A DNA stretch of 64,000 bases from Phaeosaccion multiseriatum (taxonomy: Eukaryota > Ochrophyta, other classes): NCBI GenBank assembly GCA_965112735.1, contig OZ218956.1, positions 2,170,001-2,234,000 of the forward strand, read 5' to 3'. Positions 22,419-33,451 of this stretch are shown in pieces. A program made the translations under genes and the position numbers. Below the pieces are notes generated by a model, which did not search any database, was not told the origin of the DNA, and worked only from the letters and a program-made list of their open reading frames with translations. Each line of letters opens with the position of its first letter. Within the stretch, counting starts at the first letter, position 1.

Positions 22419-23305
22419 TGTATCGTTCCTGCTGCCGCAAGCAGAAGAGGGTGGGGGGGGGATAGGGTTCGGTTCGGTTTGGTTCCGTCCCTTCCAGCAG
22501 CAGCACCAGCAGCAGCACCAGCAGCAGCAGTATCAGCCTTGCGCGCCGCTTGCTCTACAATGCCTTTCTTCCCTCCAAAACGGTAGGGGGGCGCGCAGTG
22601 AACAAGTTGGTAGTCCAACAGCAGACCGCAAAAGAATAATAACACGTTGCGATAAAAACTCTCTCAGTCTTTCTCTTTTCCGCTCTCTTCTGTGCGTGTG
22701 TACAACTCAAAGACGGCCACCGCCAGTCCCACAGCAGGGAAGGGGAAAGTGGCCACCGTCTCGGCTTGTAGCGACCGTCTGCCTGTAGCGAGTGGGCGAC
22801 AGCGCGAGACTGGGTGCCCATAGGCAGCCCATAGGCAAAGTCCAGGAGGTGGTGTCCTGTTCGCCGGTGCCAACTGAAACGGAAGCGTGAGAGTGTGTCC
22901 TGTTGTGGTGTCTGCCCCGCCCGCCGCTCCTCACACCTGCACTCGTTCCTCGTGAGGCCACTCGATACTCCCGAGGCCAAGAGAAGAGAGCAGCAGCACT
23001 GGTAAGGAGGCCCTCCGCCGGCAGCGCAGGAGCCGCAAGAACGTTGATTGTTGCAGCCCCCAGGTCCTGGCAAGCCCACCCCCCCCCCCCTTCACCTCAC
23101 CTCACTGTGTCGGTCTAAGCACACACGCATCAGCAGCGAACAGCGGGCCCGCCCCCCTTTTGTTCTATCTCCTAGCTCGCACGCCGACATCTCCCAGCCA
23201 AGAAGCCGGCGGGGGAACCCGTTCGACCCTTCCAGGCGCTGCTATTGTTCGAGATTCTCCCTCCTCCTCCTCCTCCTCCTCCTCCTCCTCCTCCTCTTCC
23301 TGCCC
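22419..23305. other. Convergent intergenic region
   Basis: 3' flanks of the plastid protein gene and the prolyl-hydroxylase gene. It contains CAG/CCAG-rich repeats at 22495-22535 and a CTC run at about 23258-23296. Minus-strand ORFs here (e.g. 22555-23079) are Cys/Arg-rich with no recognisable domain, and I do not call them. Confidence 0.5.
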
Positions 23306-24262
23306 CTAAAGTTCCGGTTGCTTATCCCGCCGGGAGTTCCAAGGCAGCGGCGTGGGAATCACAGCAACGCCATTGGAGAGCAGCCCCCACAGCCGCAGCG
23401 AGCGCTGCAGGGTGCCCGCAACGTCTTGGTACAGAGCCTTGGCGGGGTTGATTCTTGAAAAGCCCACCAACACGTACCGCGTACCGCTTGTGATCTCCAG
23501 CCCCGCGTGCTGAAGCATGGCGGGGTGCACTAACCCTACCCCCTTGGGCGTGATGAGTTTCTTCTCGTCGAGGCCTCTGTACCACACCCCGCCGCCGGAA
23601 AAGTCGGAGGGGTCGGACAAGGCAATGTCAAAGCTCACGTGGCCGAGGTCAATGTGGACGTCCAGCGCTCGCTGCCGCTCCATTGAGTAACGCACGATGA
23701 ACATGTCAAACGGGTCCCAAACGCCTTGGTAGCGGTGCTCGATGAAGGGCCGCAAGCGCTCGTCCAGCAGATCATTGATGAAGTTTGCCACTGTTGGGAC
23801 ATCTGCCACTGGGATGTCTTCTGTAGGGTGGTAGCGATGCCTCACCGTCGTCCACCCCTCCACGCTCGTCACACGCTGAGTTTCCTGGACGATCCAGTCA
23901 CACTCGGCGGGGGTGAACAGTTCCAGTTCGTAGATTCGAGAGGTGCGGTTCTCGCTCGTGAGCGAAGCGCAAAGCACAAATATGCACACAGCTCCCATAG
24001 AGTAGTACAAAGGGTTGATACCCCTACTCTTCCAGCCCAAGAAAACCATGTAGGCCGGAACACTGTAGCCTATCAAAAGCACCATGAGCCATTGTGGCAT
24101 CACCGCAGTGCAGAAGAACGACACGGCTGCCAATATGGGCTTCGCTTGCGGCAAAGTACTTAAACCGTAGATCGCCACAAGGATTATGAGGTTCCAAGGA
24201 GGAGTGAAGCCCTTCTTGGCCTCCATCTCCTCTCCTCGACGCTCTTTCCCTCCACTGCTCAT
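23306..24262 (-). CDS. Membrane prolyl 4-hydroxylase-like 2OG-Fe(II) dioxygenase
   Basis: Single exon, 318 residues. Likely hydroxylates prolyl (or similar) residues using O2, Fe(II) and 2-oxoglutarate. The N-terminal third has about four hydrophobic segments (roughly 24-40, 43-58, 59-77, 88-105), so it is probably anchored in the ER/Golgi. The C-terminal catalytic domain follows YELELFTPAECDWIV. Iron ligands: His203 and Asp205 in VHIDLGHVSFDIALSD, and His262 in LQHAGLEI. Arg272 in TSGTRYVLVGF is placed to bind the 2-oxoglutarate carboxylate (P4Hs usually have Lys; Arg occurs in related clades). FSGGGVWY is also typical. The start is the outer ATG; an inner Met at residue 13 is also possible. 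Four-pass anchoring is more than the single segment of classical plant/algal P4Hs. Divergent from Ku80 by 297 bp. Confidence 0.85.
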   Translation of the reverse strand: MSSGGKERRGEEMEAKKGFTPPWNLIILVAIYGLSTLPQAKPILAAVSFFCTAVMPQWLMVLLIGYSVPAYMVFLGWKSRGINPLYYSMGAVCIFVLCASLTSENRTSRIYELELFTPAECDWIVQETQRVTSVEGWTTVRHRYHPTEDIPVADVPTVANFINDLLDERLRPFIEHRYQGVWDPFDMFIVRYSMERQRALDVHIDLGHVSFDIALSDPSDFSGGGVWYRGLDEKKLITPKGVGLVHPAMLQHAGLEITSGTRYVLVGFSRINPAKALYQDVAGTLQRSLRLWGLLSNGVAVIPTPLPWNSRRDKQPEL

Positions 24263-24559
24263 TCTTCCTCCCTCCTTTCCTTCCCTCCTTCCCGTCTCTC
24301 AATGTATTGTCACGCTCCTTGTCCTCTTCTACTGTCGTTCTGCTCTCTTTTTCTGTTATCTTTTCTAAGATAGAAGATTGAGGAGCAAGCGACCCATCCG
24401 TCCTTCCGTCCCTCCCTCACGTACCTGATCAAAGTGAAGATAAGGAGGAGTGCAAAGAAGTGAGCGCCCTGCGTTTGCAAAAGAAGGAAGGAGTAGAGCA
24501 CCAACACACGAAGATGGGAGTCTGTGAGTTGAGGAGGAGAGGGGAACAGCCACAAAAAG
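24263..24559. promoter_or_regulatory. Divergent promoter region, P4H-like / Ku80
   Basis: 297 bp between head-to-head starts. Rich in CT on one side and GA on the other. No defined motif was seen. Confidence 0.4.
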
Positions 24560-25352
24560 ATGGCAGGGAAGAAGGCCGTCGTGTTCCTCCTGGACTGCGG
24601 GTGCACCATGAAGCCGCACTTACCCGAGGCGCTGGACTTGGTGAAGGGCAAGATGCTGCAGCTCATGCTCGCCTCCAAGACGCACGAGGTGGGGCTTATT
24701 ACCTTCGGGGTGGACAGTAACGACACCAACAACCAGCTGGCCAGCGAGAAGCCGGATCAAGGGTGGGTGGAAGAGGAAAGAGGGCCCAGTGTCTCACGTG
24801 TCCCGGTTATGTTCTGTCACTCTATCCTTCCTCTTCTCCGCTATATCCATGCTCCTCCTGCTCCTCCTTCTTCTTCGTCTTCTTCTCCTCCTCCTCCTCC
24901 TCCTCCTCCTCCTCCTCCCCCTCCTCCTCCTCCTCCTCCTCCTCCTCCTCCTCCTCCTCCTCCTCCTCCTCCTCCTCCTCCTCCTCCTCCTCCTCCTCCT
25001 CCTCCTCCTCCTCCTCCTCCTCCTCCTCCTCCTCCTCCTCCTCCTCCTCCTCCTCCTCCTCCTCCTCCTCCTCCTCACCCTCCTCCTCCTCCCCCTCCTC
25101 CTCCTCCTCCTCCTCCCCCGCCCCTTAGGTACGAGGGCATCTGCGAATTCATGCAGCTGGAGAGGACTAGGGGCGAGATGCTTCGCAGGCTGAAGGACGT
25201 CAAGACGTACCCCGATAGCAAGGGAGACTTGCTCAGCGCTTTGGTGGTAGCACATCACGCCTTGACGCTGCGTACCGCGAAAAAGAAGGTCTGTCAGAGT
25301 CGAAATAAGAGTCCGTAGAGAGGAGTGATAAGTGGCCATCAAAAGAAGCATG

Positions 25353-25385
<33 letters not shown>

Positions 25386-28300
25386 ATGTCCGTGGGGGGA
25401 ATGTATGTGTCTAACCGGTGGTCGCTGGGAGGAGTGGTGTGGGGCGGGGAGCGTCATGTGGCTGCTATTGGTAGAAGGCAGTGGAAGGCAGATGGCGGGG
25501 AGAGTCTCTGTTGAATGCCAAGGGGCCTTGGGGCATGGTCATCAGCATACAGTAACAGTGTATACCCCCTGTGGTCGTCAGCATGCAGTAGCAGGGCATC
25601 ACGCCCCCCCCACACACACACTCACTTACTTCCGTCATACTGACAAGGGAGGTGGTCCGATGGGCCGAGGCCGAGGCAGAGGCAGGGAGCAAGGGAGTAG
25701 AGGAGGCATGGGCATGAGCATCGGTGCGAGTACCAGCCAAGCCCACGACGACGAGGTTGGCGCTGGAGCAGTTGGTGATACAGGAGTAGGGGAGAGGGGG
25801 GAGGGGGGAGGTGGGCGCACAGCGGTCGGGAGGCCAGACCAGCACACTTCCTCACTGCAGTCTGCGTACAGAACGGCTTCCCTTCCTCACTCATACTCTC
25901 TTTACTCCCCCCCCCCATCCCCTCCACATGCACACACACACGCGCGCGCACACACACGCAACACACACGCACACACACACGTCAGTACGAGCGGCACATA
26001 TACGTCATCACCGACTGCTGTACCGAAGTTGAGGACCCCTCAGACCTGAGGAAGATCGTCGCGATGCACAAAGAGGACGGGAGGGAGGCGGTGGTGCACC
26101 TCGTGCTCTGCGGAGGGTCGCGCGTGGAGGAGAGGAGGGTGAAGGAGGAGGCGGGGGAGAAGGAGGAGGGGGAGGAGGGCGCGTACGATGTCAAGTTGGT
26201 AAGTGCACATAGGAGAAGGGGGGAGGGTGAGGGGAGAGTAGGGGAGAGAAGGGGACAGACAGAAGGAAGGTCTCGCCTCGAAACAAGCACATAAGTTGTG
26301 TGCATACAGCCAGTATGACATGTCCAGCACAGTAAATCAGTACGTAGCACAAGGAGGGAGGAGGAGACCAGGTATCACCCAACAATGGCATCAACTTCTC
26401 TTCTCCTCTTCTCTTCTCCTCTTCTCAGGAGACCGAGAAGATGATGCGCAGCATAGCGAAGGTCCTGAAGGGCAAGGCGCTCTGCGTGGAGCCCTTTATC
26501 AAGCAACTCGCCAATGAAGTGTCCACCAGCACGCCGCAGAAGGTGTGGAAGGGGAGGGGAGGGAGAGAGGGAGGGAGGGAGGGAGGGAGAGAGGGAGGGG
26601 GGAAGGGAGAGATGAAGGCAGGAAGAGAGGGATAAAGGGAGGGAGGGGGAGGGGGAGGAAGGAAGGGAGGGAGGGAGGGAGGGAGGGATGAAGGGAGGGA
26701 GGGAGGGATAAAGGGAGGGATGAATGGAGGAAGAGAGGGATGAAGGGAGGGAGGGAGGGAGGGAGGGAGGGATGAAGAAAGGAAGAGAGGCATGAAGGGA
26801 GGGAGGGAGGGAGGAGGGATAAAGGGAGAAAGAGAGGGATGAAGGGAGGGAGGGAGGGAGGGAGGGAGGGAGGGAGGAGGGATAAAGGGAGAAAGAGAGG
26901 GATAAAGGGAGGGAGGGAGGGTCAGGATACACGCACCCCCGCAGGCGTTGAGACAGGCAGGAGAGAGCCCCTCTGCTTCGCCACGCATGATGCCAACATC
27001 GTCCTCAAACCCTTTGTGATACTATCCCCCTCGTCTTACCTGTTTTTCCCTCTCTTCCCCTCCCTCCCTCCCTCTCTCCCTCCCCTGGCTTTCCGAGTGC
27101 AGGTGAAGATCGACATGACGCTGGGAACCAAGCTCACACTCAAGTGTGTGTACTTCAAGAGGAACGCGGCCTCGACGCTTGACCCCCTCAAGAAGGAGTC
27201 CCGCGCCTCACGGAATGAAGAGGAAAAGGACAGCGGAAAGTGCGTAGTCTTTGTTGTGCTTTGCTTCTTCGCTTGTTGCCCTTGTCATCGTCTATCTTCC
27301 ATTTCTTTCCCATCCCTATTCTCTTTGTGTATGTGTATGTATTCAGCCCCATCTTCCCTCATCCTTCGTGTGCCTTGCTTTGCTTTGCTGCGCTGCAGAG
27401 TTGTCAACGAGAAGACGTACCGGGACCCTGAGGACCCCACCTCGGAGCTCGAGTTCACGAAAGAGGTCAGTCAGCCAGTCACTCACTCACTCACTCACTC
27501 ACTCACTCACCCACTCACTCACTCACTCACTCACTCACTCACCTTGGGCATTGCAGACATAAACCGCTTCCCTCCACTCACTCCTTCCCCCCTCTCTCCC
27601 TGCAGGTGCGGGGCTTTCCTTACGGCAAGACGTGCATCCCCTTCACGGACACAGACCAGGACGCCATGCATCTCGCCCGAGAGGAGGCCGCCATTAAGGT
27701 CAGCAAGTCACTGAAAGTCGGCAGGACAGGACAGGGCAAAGCAGGGCAGCCCCTCTCTCCCCGTGAGAGGATATTGGATGAGCCCCGGACCCCCCCTCCC
27801 CTCCCCCCCCTCCCTCCCCTCCCTCCCCTCCCTCCCCTCTCTCCCCTCCCTCCCCTCCCTCCCCTCTCTCCCCTCCCTCTCCTCCCTCCCCTCCCTCCCA
27901 TCCCTCTCCCCCCTCCCCTCCCTCCCTCCCTCCCTCCCTCCCTCCCCTTCTTCTCCTCCCTCTCTTCCTCCCTCTCTCCCCCTCCCTTCCTCCCTCCTCT
28001 TCCTCTCCTCCCTCCCTCCGACCGATCGGCGCCTCCCCTCTCTTGACCGTTGCCGTGCCAAAGCCCACTACCCACTAACCTCCTGCATCCCTTCATCCCC
28101 CCCCTCTTGCCACCCCCCGGTAGATCATAGGCTTCGTGGGCAGAGGCGAGATACCACAGAACCTCTTTCTATCTGAGGCACACGTCCTCTGCGGCCAAAC
28201 CACAACCAACGCCAAAGGTGGGGTGTGTATGTGTTGTGTGTGTGGGGGGGGGGGGGGATGGGTGGGTGGGTGTGGTTGGAGGTGCATGGGTGGGTGGGTC

Positions 28301-31274
28301 ATTGTGTGTGGGTCGACCAAGCTGTCTCCTCTAATCGGCGCTATACTTCTACTGCACATCCTTCCTCCCTCCCTGCCTGCCCATATGCCTGCCTACTATA
28401 CTGTGGTATGCTGTGCCCCGCCCCCCTTCCCGCCCCCTCCCCAGGAGTGGCTGCTCTGTCTCGGGCCATGCAGAGCTCGTCCATGGTGGCCATAGCCCGT
28501 ATCCTCAAGCGCACGAGTGAGAAACCCAACCCCCTCCTCAGCGCCATCTTCCCTGACGACAGCAAGAGCGTGCCTTACGACAGGCTCCTGTTCGTTCAGG
28601 TGGGGCTGGGGCACTTCTATTCATATATGCCACTCATACGCCTCTTGTATGCCTCTCGTATGGGTCTCGTATGCCTCTCGTATTCCTCTCATATGCCTCT
28701 CATGTGCCTTTCGTATGCCTCTCGTATGCCTCTCATATGCCTCTCGTATGCCTCTCATATGCCTCTCATATGCCTCTCATATGCCTCTCGTATGCCTCTC
28801 ATATGCCTCTCGTATGCCTCTCATATGCCTCTCATATGCCTCTCATATGCCTCTCACATGCCTCTCATATGCCCTCTCGTATGCCTCTCATATGCCTCTC
28901 ACATGCCTCTCATATGCCCTCTCGTATGCCTCTCATATGCCTCTCGTATGCCTCTCGCATGCCCGTCCTGACACCCAATCGCTGCCCGTCCGTCCGGACA
29001 CCTCCCCCCCCTCTCCCCTCCCCGATAGCTGCCCTTCGCGCGAGACCTGCGCGACTTCACCTTCCCCTCCTTCAAAAAGGCCTCCAGCAAGGACCTTCCC
29101 GACGAGGAGCAGCTCAAGGTGGCCGAGGCGTTGGTCGAAAGCATGATGTTACCGCCCCTGCCTACTGACGATCCCATCAGGCACGTTACTGTTACTTGGG
29201 GGGACAGGTGGAGAGGGAGGGGGAGGGGGAGGAGGCTGTCCCTGTCAGGGCGATTGGGTTGGGTTGGGTGGGTTTATGTTACATTTTCACATTTTACTGA
29301 CTATTGCTCCTGTCCTCTTCTCCGCCCCCCGCCTTTCTCTCCTCTCCTGCTGCCCTTCTCCTCCTTTCCTCTCCCCTCGCAGGGCCGGCTTGATGCCCAA
29401 CCCATGGCTCATTCACTACCGAGACGCGGTGGTGGCGCGCATCATGGACAAGGAGGCAGCCATCCCGCCCATGTCCGAGCAGATCAAGGTAAGACAGGAT
29501 GTAACTGTCTTCTGTAACGGTCTGTCACAATCTGCTTGTGATTGTCCATGGTTGTTTGTGTCTGTCTTTCTATGACTCTCTGGCGCTATTGTATCGAAGT
29601 ATCGAAGACGGTGAGGTGAATGTGTGAGTGCGATTGCCTAGAGAGTCAGGGAGGGAGGGAGGGAGGGAGGGAGGGAGGGAGGGGTGCCTTAGCAGAAAGA
29701 GGAAAGGGCAGCTTGTCAGAGGGGGCTCAGGGAAGGAAGGAAGGAACGAAGCGAGGGTGTGTCTGTAGGCGATAGGACCACCTAGGCAGTGCACAAATGA
29801 TCATCACGTTATGTGTGTGTGGCGTGTCTCATCCTCTCTCTCACTCCTTTCCTCCTCCTCCTCCTCCTCCTGCTCCTGCTCCCTCCTGCAGGCCCTCATC
29901 AACGTCGAGTCGGGCATGCTCTCCACTGCTCAGCCCGCCTTCTCCGCCTTCAGTCAACGCTTCCCGCTCAAGAAGAGCGAGGCCACTGCCAAGAACCGCC
30001 CTACGCACTTCTTCTCTGACGAGCCCATCGCACAGGGTAGCCTGAAGGTGGACAAGGGGGGGAAGGGAGAGGGTGATGGGAAGAGGAAGGGGGATGCAGA
30101 CGACGAGGGGGTGGAAGAGAGCAAGGAGGGGGGCGAAGAGCAAGCGGGTGGGGCCTCGAAGAAGCAAAAGACGGCTGCGGATGTGAAGGTGAGTGCGGGA
30201 GATGGGGGCTGGACTGTGCTGTGTAGGGGGGGTGGAGCTTTGAAAGGCGGAGCAAGAGGGTGGGGAAGCTGAGGGGGGACGAGCTTCGAGCGGGCATTCA
30301 TACATCCACATACGTACATTCAGAAACCCACCCAGCGCCCTTGACTGATCTGCAGTAACCCCCTCCCTCCCCCGCCCCACCTGCGCTCTTACTTGCGATG
30401 GTATTGCACACGCACACACACGAACACACACACACACACACGAACACGAACACACACTCGCACGCACGCCCACAACGACACCTACAAACACGCACACGCA
30501 CACACAACTATACACACATACACGTACAGATAAGTGCGGAGGACCCCGTGGAAGACTTCAATCGCCTGGTTTCCGAGTCCGCGCTTCCCTTACCCTCCCT
30601 GCTGCAACAACTCGAGGGCATGGTGGCCTTCTTGGTGGAGGAGGGGCAATTGGACTCACAGCGAAGGAAGGCCGTCAAGTGTTGTGTGGCGCTACGGGCT
30701 ACGTGCGAGGGGGAGGCAAGGAAGAGGAAGAACAAGTCCGGTGGCGAGCCGGACGAGGGAGGGGGAGAGGGAGAGGTGGGAGGGAAACGCTTCAACAGCT
30801 TCATGCAGGGGGTGAAGGCGAAGTACGCACGGGCCGGGGGGGCGCACGAACCCTTCTGGGCCAAGTTGGTGGAGGCCGGGGTAGGGCTGTTGTCCAAGGA
30901 GGAGGACGAGGAGGTGAAGGAGAGCGACGAACAAGTCAAGGTGTGTGAATGAGTGGGTGGGGTGGGTGGGGGTGGAGAGGTGAGTGGGTGGGGAGGTGTC
31001 GAGGGTCAGACCCTGGCCACCAAGACCAAGTATAGAGGGCCACAACGAAGGCCCCGTGTGAGGCAGTTACAGTACCGTTACAAAGTGCCTTGGTGGAGGG
31101 TGAGGCGCCACGTGCTGTGGTGCATTCCTGTGTCTTTATTTCTTCCCTTTGTTCATGTCTCATGATGGTGTTCAATATGCCCGCGTGATTGCTCGATGCG
31201 ATTGGTTGATTGACTGATTGATTGCCTTGCTTGCTTGCTTGCGTGTGTACGTACGCACGTGCTTGTGTGGGTGC

Positions 31275-31310
<36 letters not shown>

Positions 31311-31520
31311 ATTTGTGCGTGTGTGTGTGGGTGGGTGGGTGTGTGTGTGTGTGTGTGTGGGTGTGTGTGTGGATTTGTGCGTGCGTGTGTGTGTGTGTGT
31401 GTGTGTGTGGCTCCTCAGGCCTTCTTGGAAGCAGAGGAGGAGGCCCCTGGGGCGGACGCCACGCAAGCGCTCCCCACAGCCATGGACGAGGACCAAGATG
31501 ACGACGACGCGTTCGACTGA
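24560..31520 (+). CDS. XRCC5: Ku80 (XRCC5), DNA end-binding NHEJ subunit
   Basis: With Ku70 it forms the ring that binds broken DNA ends in non-homologous end joining. Exons: 24560-24762, 25129-25288, 25986-26198, 26429-26542, 27103-27239, 27399-27465, 27606-27698, 28124-28217, 28445-28599, 29029-29180 (or 29207), 29383-29488, 29892-30188, 30530-30940, 31419-31520; about 767-776 residues (human 732). Seen: vWA-like N-terminus ([23 protein letters not shown]), the beta-barrel/ring core ([44 protein letters not shown]), the arm ([11 protein letters not shown]), and the helical C-terminal Ku80 domain ([33 protein letters not shown]) with acidic tail [11 protein letters not shown]. Intron 10 is either GC-AG (donor after 29180) or GT-AG (after 29207), adding nine residues; both keep frame. 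Introns are heavily expanded by simple repeats. Confidence 0.93.
24885..25117 (+). repeat. (CCT)n microsatellite in Ku80 intron 1
   Basis: About 230 bp of nearly pure CCT triplets ending only ~10 bases from the exon 2 acceptor CCCCTTAG. It acts in effect as a giant polypyrimidine tract. Poly-Pro/Ser/Leu/Arg ORFs over it are artefacts. Confidence 0.9.
26549..26927 (+). repeat. (GGGA)n tract in Ku80 intron 4
   Basis: Starts right after the exon 4 donor (GTGTGGAAGGGGAGG). Imperfect GGGA/GGAA units with occasional ATGAA interruptions. The same intron ends in CCCT-rich sequence (about 27050-27085), so the two could pair. Confidence 0.8.
27797..28017 (+). repeat. (CCCT)n tract in Ku80 intron 7
   Basis: Pyrimidine-only, CCCT/CCCTC units, between exons 27606-27698 and 28124-28217. 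Confidence 0.8.
28626..28966 (+). repeat. 11-bp minisatellite in Ku80 intron 9
   Basis: About 30 head-to-tail copies of TATGCCTCTCA/G, the last position alternating A and G, with a few units carrying CATG. Two copies of a higher-order unit with CATATGCCCTCTCG are visible near 28860-28925. It contains no stop in one frame, producing spurious Met-Pro-Leu-rich ORFs. Confidence 0.9.
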
Positions 31521-32503
31521 TCGGATTCGACCCAGCCCTCACAACTCTACCTACCCATCTACCTATCTGCCTACCTTCCTACCTACCTACCTGCCTACCT
31601 ACCTACTAACCACCCACCCACCTACCTCCCTACCCGCCTACCTGGTGTCGGCCTTTTTCTCCTCCATACCGGTACACCTACACCGTTGACTCCAAGGCTG
31701 GTTGGTGGTTTGAGGGGAGGATGAACTCTCCAGCAAGTCGAGGATAAGCAAAGGCAGTGCGGCGCAAGTACTCCTCGCAGCTCCCAGCCTCTTCCTCCTT
31801 ATGCTCTGATGGAGGCAAGTAAGGAGGGGTTGGAGAGGCCAGGGCTGGGTGGGGCCGGCGAGCATTTTGAAGGGCTTCTTTGTTGTCGATTGTTGTAACT
31901 CTTGACCACCAAGAGCTGAAGGACTGAAGCGCCCCCGGCCAAGCCCCTTCGCTTTACAACACACCAACATAGTCGCATCAAGGAGTAGACAAGAGAGTGG
32001 CGCCCCTCCGAGCTCATAACAGAATGTATGTATGTATGTATGTATGTATGTATGTATGTATGTATGTATGTATGATTACAGAACGTGTTACGTAAACTTA
32101 CGACATGCCAAGCGCTCCAAGCGCACAGCGCAGGCACAGGTCATGGCGAGATGACTCAGTCAAAAGGGTGTGGCGGTGTGGCTGACCGGTACCATACGAT
32201 CGTATTCGGAATGGTCTTTGGGGACTGGGATGATCTGCTCGTCCTGGTTTGAGTGCCCCTCTGCCTGATTTGATCTCTCCCACCCAACGCCTCCCACTCC
32301 ACCCTACTACCAAAGCACTGCATCGAGCGTCGCTCTGCTGTGATGAAGCTTGCTTCTCTTCACATCCCCGAACACGACACCTGCCCAAACACAGCACGCC
32401 GTCGTGGTGTACATCATAGTGTCTGAGTTTGGCATGCTACGCGCCCCTATGTGTACGCACTACACGCAGCACGCCGCACACAACACACACTCTGGCACAC
32501 GCC

Positions 32504-32534
<31 letters not shown>

Positions 32535-32600
32535 ACCCCTCCCCCCCAGGGATGTGTCCCTTGCCTCCCTTCCAGTGGAGACCACTCTCTCTACCTCCTC
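31521..32600. other. Convergent intergenic region downstream of Ku80
   Basis: About 1.1 kb. Holds a CTAC-rich stretch (31540-31645), a (TATG)n tract (32025-32074), a C run near 32503-32520 and CA repeats. No tRNA, RNA gene or convincing ORF was recognised. Confidence 0.5.
32025..32074. repeat. (TATG)n microsatellite
   Basis: About 12 perfect tetranucleotide units. Confidence 0.9.
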
Positions 32601-33198
32601 TTACATCAAGCGTCCGTCTGTGATGAGCTCATGCACTTGCATCTTCATCTTCCCATCAAGTTTCTTCACGACGTTGGCCTTGAGCTCCGTGACCTTCGCA
32701 CGGGCCTCGGCGATTGTCGGTGCGGACTCAAGTCTGTTGAGCCTTTGTCCGCTTCGACGATACAGAGTTCACAGACGTGGGGCGATCACAGCCCACTGGA
32801 CGAGGTAGTTGACGGCAGGAAGCATGAAGTCGACTGTTTGGTAGAACGCCACACGCATATCCAAACTCAACATCAAACATAAGATTCGTCTGTGATGCCC
32901 TTCGACGACCTGGGCGGCAGAGAGCGTCAGCAACAGCAGGACGGTTAGATCGAGAGGGGGGCTGACACATGTGCAGGCACACATACATACTTACATCAGG
33001 GTTCTCGAGCTTCGGCCAGAATCCCTCCATGCTCTCCCAGAAGGCACCCGCGTTGAGCAGCTTGGTGAAGATGCTGCTGAAGGCAAAGACGGCCATCTCC
33101 CACGCGTACTGCGCGTCCTCAGACACCTTCACCTGGTTCGCTTGCACGTTGGAGCTCAGTCTGCTCGTGAGCTCCGCCAACTTCGCCGTTGCTTCCAT
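32601..33198 (-). CDS. Small protein, unknown (internal stop or tiny intron)
   Basis: I do not recognise the family. Exon 1 is 33198-32995 (MEATAKLAELTSRLSS..., 68 residues) and exon 2 starts at 32909. Residues 30-110 are amphipathic/hydrophobic (AWEMAVFAFSSIFTKLL; FYQTVDFMLPAVNYLVQWAVIAP), suiting membrane or lipid-surface association (inference). The reading frame meets TGA at 32769-32771 after APRL, giving a 114-residue protein. But the same frame then runs 55 more codons with coding-like composition (RRSGQRLNRLESAPTIAEAR, KVTELKANVVKKLDGK) to TAA at 32601. Removing a 39-nt GTGAAC...AACAG segment would join both parts in frame. That is much shorter than other introns here, so the true C-terminus is open. 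Tandem to NAXD, 253 bp apart. Confidence 0.5.
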
Positions 33199-33451
33199 GT
33201 CCCGCTCCTCCCGATGCTTCTTCTGCGCGCACACACCTACCTGACGAGAGCTGGGGGGGCGGCTTCCTCCGTGCTTGGATGACCTGGCACCGAGGTCGTC
33301 CGTCCCGTGTATCACGTCGCCGAGTGCTGCGCGCGCCGCACTCGAGTGCTCTCTCCCACTTGCATTTGGGCAGTGCTTGCCCACGACGGGAGGAGACCCA
33401 CCAGGCAGACAGGCAGACAGGCAGGCCGGCGCTGAGAGGTCGTCCCAATCA

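Noticed and set aside
22555-23079. 174-codon minus-strand ORF between two convergent genes
   Set aside because: No ATG context, Cys/Arg-rich composition, no domain; typical of a chance ORF in GC-rich DNA.
24560-25318. Long Pro-, Ser-, Leu- and Arg-rich ORFs over the CCT array
   Set aside because: They are translations of a (CCT)n intron repeat in all frames; Ku80 splices across it in phase.
28626-28966. Regular repeats resembling a CRISPR array
   Set aside because: 11-bp head-to-tail units with no unique spacers, inside an intron of a eukaryotic gene: a minisatellite.
32150-32240. tRNA-like sequence
   Set aside because: A GTGGCTGACCGG stretch looked suggestive, but no cloverleaf with T-loop GTTCRA could be drawn.
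32601-32771. Selenocysteine (TGA) reading of the small gene near NAXD
   Set aside because: No redox-type context around the TGA and no SECIS-like structure noticed; a tiny intron or readthrough is simpler.
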